Source of the DNA: Micromonospora sp. WMMD1082
GTDB lineage: Bacteria; Actinomycetota; Actinomycetes; Mycobacteriales; Micromonosporaceae
Direction: 5' to 3'
DNA: 64,000 nucleotides
Assembly (NCBI RefSeq): GCF_029626175.1
Contig: NZ_JARUBM010000002.1
Span: forward strand, 4,171,001 to 4,235,000
Shown: positions 59,717 to 64,000 of the stretch, in pieces
How positions within the stretch are numbered: position 1 is the first letter of the stretch
How the letters are laid out: the number at the start of each line of letters is the position of its first letter
Translations under genes and position numbers: made by a program
Notes under the pieces: model-generated
Seen by the model: only the letters and a program-made list of their open reading frames with translations
Told to the model about the DNA's origin: nothing
Database searches by the model: none

Positions 59717-61218
59717 CGCTCTGGGATCCCCGGCTGATGGCCGGCCAGGCACCGGGCGGTCCGGGCCTGCTGCGCAACTTCGTCGGCGGCGCCTTCGTCG
59801 ACACCGGCACCCGGTTCACCAAGCGCAGCCCGGTCACCGGCGAGCCGGTCTTCGAGGTGGTCGAGGCCGGCCGCGCCACGGTGGACGACGCGGTCGCCGC
59901 CGCCCGGGCGGCGCTGCGCGGGCCGTGGGGCCGGATGGGGGAGCGCGAGCGCGCCGAGGTGCTGCGCCGGATCGCCGACGAGTTGGAGCGCCGCTTCGAC
60001 GACCTGGTCGCCGCCGAGGTCGCCGACACCGGCAAGGCCATCTCGCAGGCCCGTACCCTGGACATCCCGCGCGGTGCGGCGAACTTCCGGGCCTTCGCGG
60101 AGATCGTGGCGACCGCGCCCACCGAGTCGTTCACGACGGTCACCGCCGGCGGCGGGCGGGCGCTGAACTACGCGGTACGCAAACCGGTCGGCGTCGTCGC
60201 CGTGATCGTGCCGTGGAACCTGCCGCTGCTCCTGCTCACCTGGAAGGTGGCCCCGGCGCTGGCCTGCGGCAACGCGGTGGTGGTCAAGCCCAGCGAGGAG
60301 ACACCCGCGTCGGCCACCCTGCTGGCCGAGGTGATGGCCGCGGCCGGCGTGCCCGACGGCGTGTTCAACCTGGTGCACGGCTTCGGGCCGGACTCGGCCG
60401 GTGAGTTCCTCACCCGGCATCCGGGTGTCGACGCGATCACCTTCACCGGCGAGTCGGCCACCGGTGGCGCCATCATGCGGGCCGCCGCCGACGGGGTGAA
60501 GGCGGTCAGCTTCGAACTGGGGGGCAAGAACGCCGGGCTGGTCTTCGCCGACGCCGACCTGGACGCGGCGGTGACCGGGTCGGTGCGCTCCAGCTTCACC
60601 AACGGGGGTCAGGTCTGCCTCTGCACCGAGCGGATCTACGTGCAGCGGCCGGTGTTCGAGGAGTTCACCGCCCGGCTGGCGGCGCGCGCCGGCGAGCTGG
60701 CGTACGGCTGGCCGGCCGACGAGGCGACGGTGAACATGCCGCTGATCTCGCAGGGTCACCGGGACAAGGTGCTCGGGCACTACGAGCTGGCCCGGGTCGA
60801 GGGCGCGCAGGTGCTCGCCGGCGGCGGGGTGCCGCGGTTCGGCGACGCCCGCGACGGCGGCGCGTACGTGCAACCGACCGTGTTGACCGGGCTCGGCCCG
60901 GACGCCCGGACCAACACCGAGGAGATCTTCGGTCCGGTGGTGCACGTGGCGCCCTTCGACGACGAGGACGAGGCGTACGCCCTGGCCAACGGCACCGAGT
61001 ACGGCCTGGCGGCGACGGTCTGGACCCGCGACGTCGGTCGGGCGCACCGGGCGGGCGCCCGGCTGGACGCCGGCATCGTCTGGGTCAACACCTGGTTCCT
61101 GCGTGACCTGCGCACCCCGTTCGGCGGGGTGAAGGCCTCCGGCATCGGCCGCGAGGGCGGCGTGCACTCGCTCGACTTCTACTCCGAACTCACCAACGTC
61201 TGCGTGGATCTGTCATGA
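59713..61218 (+). CDS. Aldehyde dehydrogenase, likely 2-aminomuconic/2-hydroxymuconic semialdehyde type
   Basis: 501 residues. ALDH superfamily: IVPWNLPLLLLTWKVAPALACGNAVVVKPSEETP, FTGESATGG, FELGGKNAGLVFAD and the catalytic Cys in NGGQVCLCTER, then EIFGPVVHVAPFD. In this operon, after 3-hydroxyanthranilate formation and followed by hydratase, aldolase and acylating dehydrogenase, the probable substrate is 2-aminomuconate (or 2-hydroxymuconate) 6-semialdehyde. ATGA overlap with the monooxygenase gene; 4-nt overlap with the hydratase gene. Confidence 0.9.
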   Translation: MTLWDPRLMAGQAPGGPGLLRNFVGGAFVDTGTRFTKRSPVTGEPVFEVVEAGRATVDDAVAAARAALRGPWGRMGERERAEVLRRIADELERRFDDLVAAEVADTGKAISQARTLDIPRGAANFRAFAEIVATAPTESFTTVTAGGGRALNYAVRKPVGVVAVIVPWNLPLLLLTWKVAPALACGNAVVVKPSEETPASATLLAEVMAAAGVPDGVFNLVHGFGPDSAGEFLTRHPGVDAITFTGESATGGAIMRAAADGVKAVSFELGGKNAGLVFADADLDAAVTGSVRSSFTNGGQVCLCTERIYVQRPVFEEFTARLAARAGELAYGWPADEATVNMPLISQGHRDKVLGHYELARVEGAQVLAGGGVPRFGDARDGGAYVQPTVLTGLGPDARTNTEEIFGPVVHVAPFDDEDEAYALANGTEYGLAATVWTRDVGRAHRAGARLDAGIVWVNTWFLRDLRTPFGGVKASGIGREGGVHSLDFYSELTNVCVDLS

Positions 61219-62009
61219 TTGATATCGAGGCGGCCGCCCGGGAACTGGCCGAGGCCCGGGAGAGCGGCAAGCCCTGCCCGCCGCTGCGGGGGCGGCTGCT
61301 GCCGGCCGACGATGTCGAGTCCGCGTACCGGGTGCAGCAGCTCCAGGTGCGCGAGTGGCTGGCGGCCGGGCGGCGCCGGGTGGGTGCGAAGATCGGGCTC
61401 ACCTCCCGGGCGGTGCAGGAGAGCCTCGGGGTCTACGAGCCGGACTTCGGGGTGCTCACCGACGCGATGGCGGTGCCCGACGGCGCCGAGGTCGCCCTCG
61501 ACCGGCTGCTCCAGCCCCGGGTGGAGGCGGAGATCGCCTTCGTGCTCGGCGCCGACCTGCCCGATGACCGGGTCACCGCCGCCGACCTGCTGCGCGCCGT
61601 CGACCACCTGCTGCCGGCCATCGAGATCGTCGACTCGCGGGTCGCCGGCTGGGACATCTCCATCGTGGACACGGTGGCCGACAACGCCTCCAGCGGACTG
61701 TTCGTGCTCGGCACCGCGCCGCGCCGGCCCGCCGAGGTGGACCTGCGGCTGTGCGGGATGGTGCTGGAACACGCCGGGGAACCGGTGTCGGTCGGCGCCG
61801 GTGCGGCCTGCCTCGGCAACCCGCTGCACGCGCTGGCCTGGCTGGCCGGCACCATGGCCCGCGCCGGCGACCCGCTGCGCGCCGGTGACGTGGTGCTCTC
61901 CGGCGCGCTCGGCCCGATGGTGGCGGTGACGCCGGGCGCGGCGTACGAGGCCCGCATCTCCGGGCTCGGCTCGGTGCGGACCTGCTTCTCCCGGGAGGAC
62001 CTCTCATGA
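61215..62009 (+). CDS. 2-keto-4-pentenoate hydratase
   Basis: 264 residues of the MhpD/DmpE hydratase family, FAH fold: [36 protein letters not shown], the metal-binding Glu residues in [25 protein letters not shown] and [16 protein letters not shown]. Adds water to 2-hydroxypenta-2,4-dienoate to form 4-hydroxy-2-oxovalerate. Coupled on both sides by 4-nt overlaps. Confidence 0.92.
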   Translation: MIDIEAAARELAEARESGKPCPPLRGRLLPADDVESAYRVQQLQVREWLAAGRRRVGAKIGLTSRAVQESLGVYEPDFGVLTDAMAVPDGAEVALDRLLQPRVEAEIAFVLGADLPDDRVTAADLLRAVDHLLPAIEIVDSRVAGWDISIVDTVADNASSGLFVLGTAPRRPAEVDLRLCGMVLEHAGEPVSVGAGAACLGNPLHALAWLAGTMARAGDPLRAGDVVLSGALGPMVAVTPGAAYEARISGLGSVRTCFSREDLS

Positions 62010-62992
62010 CGACGGGTGTGGCGGTGCTCGGGTCGGGCAACATCGGCACCGACCTGATGATCAAGGTGCTCCGGCTGGGCGGTGCTGCTGACGGGTCGCG
62101 CCGGCGGGACTCCGCCCCGCCGCATTCCTCCCCGGCCAGCCTGCGGATGGTGGCGATGGCCGGTGTCGACCCGGCCTCCGACGGGCTGGCCCGGGCTCGC
62201 CGGCTCGGCGTGGCCACCACGGCGCAGGGGGTGGACGGCCTGGTCGCGCTGCCCGAGTTCGCCGACATCGAGCTGGTCTTCGACGCCACCTCGGCCGGTG
62301 CGCACCGGCACAACGATGCGGTGCTGCGCGGGCACGGGCGGACGGTCGTCGACCTGACCCCGGCCGCGATCGGCCCGTACGTCGTGCCGCCGGTCAACCT
62401 GGACGAGCACCTGGCCGAGACGAACCTCAACATGGTCACCTGCGGTGGACAGGCGACCGTGCCGATCGTCGCCGCGGTGCGCCGGGTCACCCCGGTCGCG
62501 TACGGCGAGATCGTCGCCTCGATCGCCTCGCGCTCGGCCGGTCCGGGCACCCGGGCCAACATCGACGAGTTCACCGAGACCACGGCCCGGGCGATCGAGG
62601 TGGTCGGCGGCGCGGACCGGGGCAAGGCGATCATCGTGCTCAACCCGGCCGAGCCGCCGCTGCTGATGCGGGACACGGTCTACTGCCTCTGCCCGGACCC
62701 GGACGCCGACCGGGGCGCGATCGCCGACTCGGTGGCCGCCATGGTGGCCAGCGTGCAGGAGTACGTCCCGGGCTACCGGCTCAAGCAGGACGTGCAGTTC
62801 GACCGGGTCGACACCTACGTGCCGTCGCTGGGGCGGCGGGTCACCGGGTGGCAGGTCTCGGTCTTCCTGGAGGTCTCCGGCGCCGGGCACTACCTGCCCG
62901 CGTACGCGGGGAACCTGGACATCATGACCTCGGCCGCGCTGCGCACCGCGCAGCGACTGGTCGCCCACCGCGCCGAGCTGGCTGCACGATGA
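62006..62992 (+). CDS. mhpF: Acetaldehyde dehydrogenase (acylating), MhpF/DmpF type
   Basis: 328 residues. NAD-binding [15 protein letters not shown], the catalytic Cys in [40 protein letters not shown] and [26 protein letters not shown]. It channels acetaldehyde from the following aldolase to acetyl-CoA. A 20-residue Arg/Ser/Pro-rich insert (about 27-46) follows the first helix and seems absent from typical family members. 4-nt overlaps on both sides. Confidence 0.95.
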   Translation: MTTGVAVLGSGNIGTDLMIKVLRLGGAADGSRRRDSAPPHSSPASLRMVAMAGVDPASDGLARARRLGVATTAQGVDGLVALPEFADIELVFDATSAGAHRHNDAVLRGHGRTVVDLTPAAIGPYVVPPVNLDEHLAETNLNMVTCGGQATVPIVAAVRRVTPVAYGEIVASIASRSAGPGTRANIDEFTETTARAIEVVGGADRGKAIIVLNPAEPPLLMRDTVYCLCPDPDADRGAIADSVAAMVASVQEYVPGYRLKQDVQFDRVDTYVPSLGRRVTGWQVSVFLEVSGAGHYLPAYAGNLDIMTSAALRTAQRLVAHRAELAAR

Positions 62993-64000
62993 CCGAGCTG
63001 TACATCCAGGACGTGACGCTGCGCGACGGCATGCACGCCATCGCGCACCGCTACACCGTCGACCAGGTCCGGACCATCGCGGCCGCGCTGGACGCGGCGG
63101 GGGTGGCCGCGATCGAGGTGGCGCACGGCGACGGCCTGGCCGGTTCCAGCGTGAACTACGGCCACGGCGCGGCGAGCGACGCCGACTGGATCTCGGCCGC
63201 CGCCGAGGTGATGACGAGGGCGAAGCTGACCACGCTGCTGCTGCCCGGCATCGGCACCATCGCCGACCTGAGGGCGGCCCGGGCGCTCGGGGTGACCAGT
63301 GTCCGCATCGCCACCCACTGCACCGAGGCCGACATCTCCGCCCAGCACATCTCGTGGGCCCGGGAGAACGGCATGGACGTGGCCGGCTTCCTGATGATGT
63401 CCCACCTGAACGACCCGACCGGGCTGGCCGAGCAGGCCAAGCTCATGGAGTCGTACGGCGCGCACTGCGTCTACGTCACCGACTCGGGCGGTCGGCTGCT
63501 GATGTCCGACGTGGCGCAGCGGATCGACGCGTACCGGCAGGTGCTGGAGCCGACCACGCAGATCGGCATCCACGCCCACCACAACCTCTCGCTCGGGGTG
63601 GCCAACAGCGTGATCGCCGTGGAGCACGGCCGGGTCGCCGGTGCCGGCCCGGCCGGGTCCGGCGCCGGGCGGACGGTCCGGGTGGACGCCTCGCTGGCCG
63701 GGATGGGCGCCGGTGCCGGCAACGCGCCGCTGGAGGTCTTCGTCGCGGTCGCCGAACTGCACGGCTGGACGCACGGCTGCGACGTCTTCGCGCTGATGGA
63801 CGCCGCCGACGACATCGTCCGCCCGCTCCAGGACCGGCCCGTCCAGGTCGACCGGGAGACCCTCTCCCTGGGGTACGCGGGGGTCTACTCCAGCTTCCTG
63901 CGGCACGCCGAACGGGCCTCGGCGCGCTACGGCGTGGACGTCCGGTCGATCCTGGTCGAGTTGGGCCGGCGGCGGATGGTCGGCGGGCAGGAGGACATGA
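62989..64000 (+). CDS. mhpE: 4-hydroxy-2-oxovalerate aldolase MhpE/DmpG, cut by the window edge
   Basis: 337 codons are visible and no stop is reached (the frame ends GGQEDM). TIM-barrel aldolase: [22 protein letters not shown] (metal and substrate Asp/His), [47 protein letters not shown] (metal His pair) and [13 protein letters not shown]. It splits 4-hydroxy-2-oxovalerate to pyruvate and acetaldehyde, working as a complex with MhpF, the gene it overlaps by 4 nt. A Gly/Ala-rich insert of about 12 residues precedes VRVDASLAG. Confidence 0.95.
   Translation, partial: MTELYIQDVTLRDGMHAIAHRYTVDQVRTIAAALDAAGVAAIEVAHGDGLAGSSVNYGHGAASDADWISAAAEVMTRAKLTTLLLPGIGTIADLRAARALGVTSVRIATHCTEADISAQHISWARENGMDVAGFLMMSHLNDPTGLAEQAKLMESYGAHCVYVTDSGGRLLMSDVAQRIDAYRQVLEPTTQIGIHAHHNLSLGVANSVIAVEHGRVAGAGPAGSGAGRTVRVDASLAGMGAGAGNAPLEVFVAVAELHGWTHGCDVFALMDAADDIVRPLQDRPVQVDRETLSLGYAGVYSSFLRHAERASARYGVDVRSILVELGRRRMVGGQEDM

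Overview
The window looks like a chromosome segment from a high-GC actinomycete, most likely Micromonosporaceae (Micromonospora or a close relative). The basis is the GC- and codon-biased coding, the DUF397/DUF5753/DUF6879 regulators, the actinobacterial tRNA, GTG/TTG starts, and translationally coupled operons with 4-nt overlaps. The genus is inferred.

Region A (1 to about 22.4 kb) is an accessory island. It opens with an oxidoreductase start divergent from an HxlR regulator and with a MerR-methyltransferase fusion. Two actinomycete XRE regulator modules (2.1-4.1 kb and 9.5-11.1 kb) bracket a 4.5-kb low-GC gene. That gene encodes a 1485-residue protein with an N-terminal nuclease-like domain, a STAND-type NTPase and a long repeat-rich C-terminus: a strong candidate single-gene Avs-like antiphage defence. 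A second low-GC divergent pair of unknown genes lies at 12.0-13.8 kb. From 13.9 to 22.4 kb runs the core of an integrative mobile element: an 11-bp repeat cluster, small membrane and charged proteins, a TraG/VirD4-like DNA-pumping ATPase, a replication-relaxation protein, a DNA methyltransferase, an RHH-like protein and a large serine recombinase. The recombinase frame runs into the tRNA-Arg(TCT) gene. I did not find the left attachment site.

Region B (22.5-41.2 kb) is housekeeping. It holds a hydrolase, an HPF-like ribosome factor, an SSB paralogue, cobD-cobQ, a rhodanese, a P-loop kinase, an M20 peptidase, an ATP-dependent DNA ligase, a SURF1 protein, a CobA/CobB-type amidotransferase lacking key residues, a class A PBP, and cobC-cobT-cobA/cysG. 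The cobalamin genes sit in three nearby groups.

Region C (41.2-56.0 kb) holds a secreted lysozyme-like protein with a SigR-like promoter, the trehalose pair otsA and an otsB-GH15 fusion, ettA, a thioesterase, a YbjN protein, a truncated haemoglobin, an MFS exporter, an MscS channel, an HNH nuclease, a sortase with a surface protein, and an Lrp regulator.

Region D (56.2-64.0 kb) is one long coupled operon for tryptophan catabolism: tryptophan dioxygenase, kynureninase, kynurenine monooxygenase, then aldehyde dehydrogenase, hydratase, acylating acetaldehyde dehydrogenase and aldolase of a meta-cleavage route. It runs off the right edge and is divergent from the Lrp gene.

Two long palindromes sharing the arm GTTGATCATGA (32.8 and 42.2 kb) look like a dispersed terminator-type repeat.
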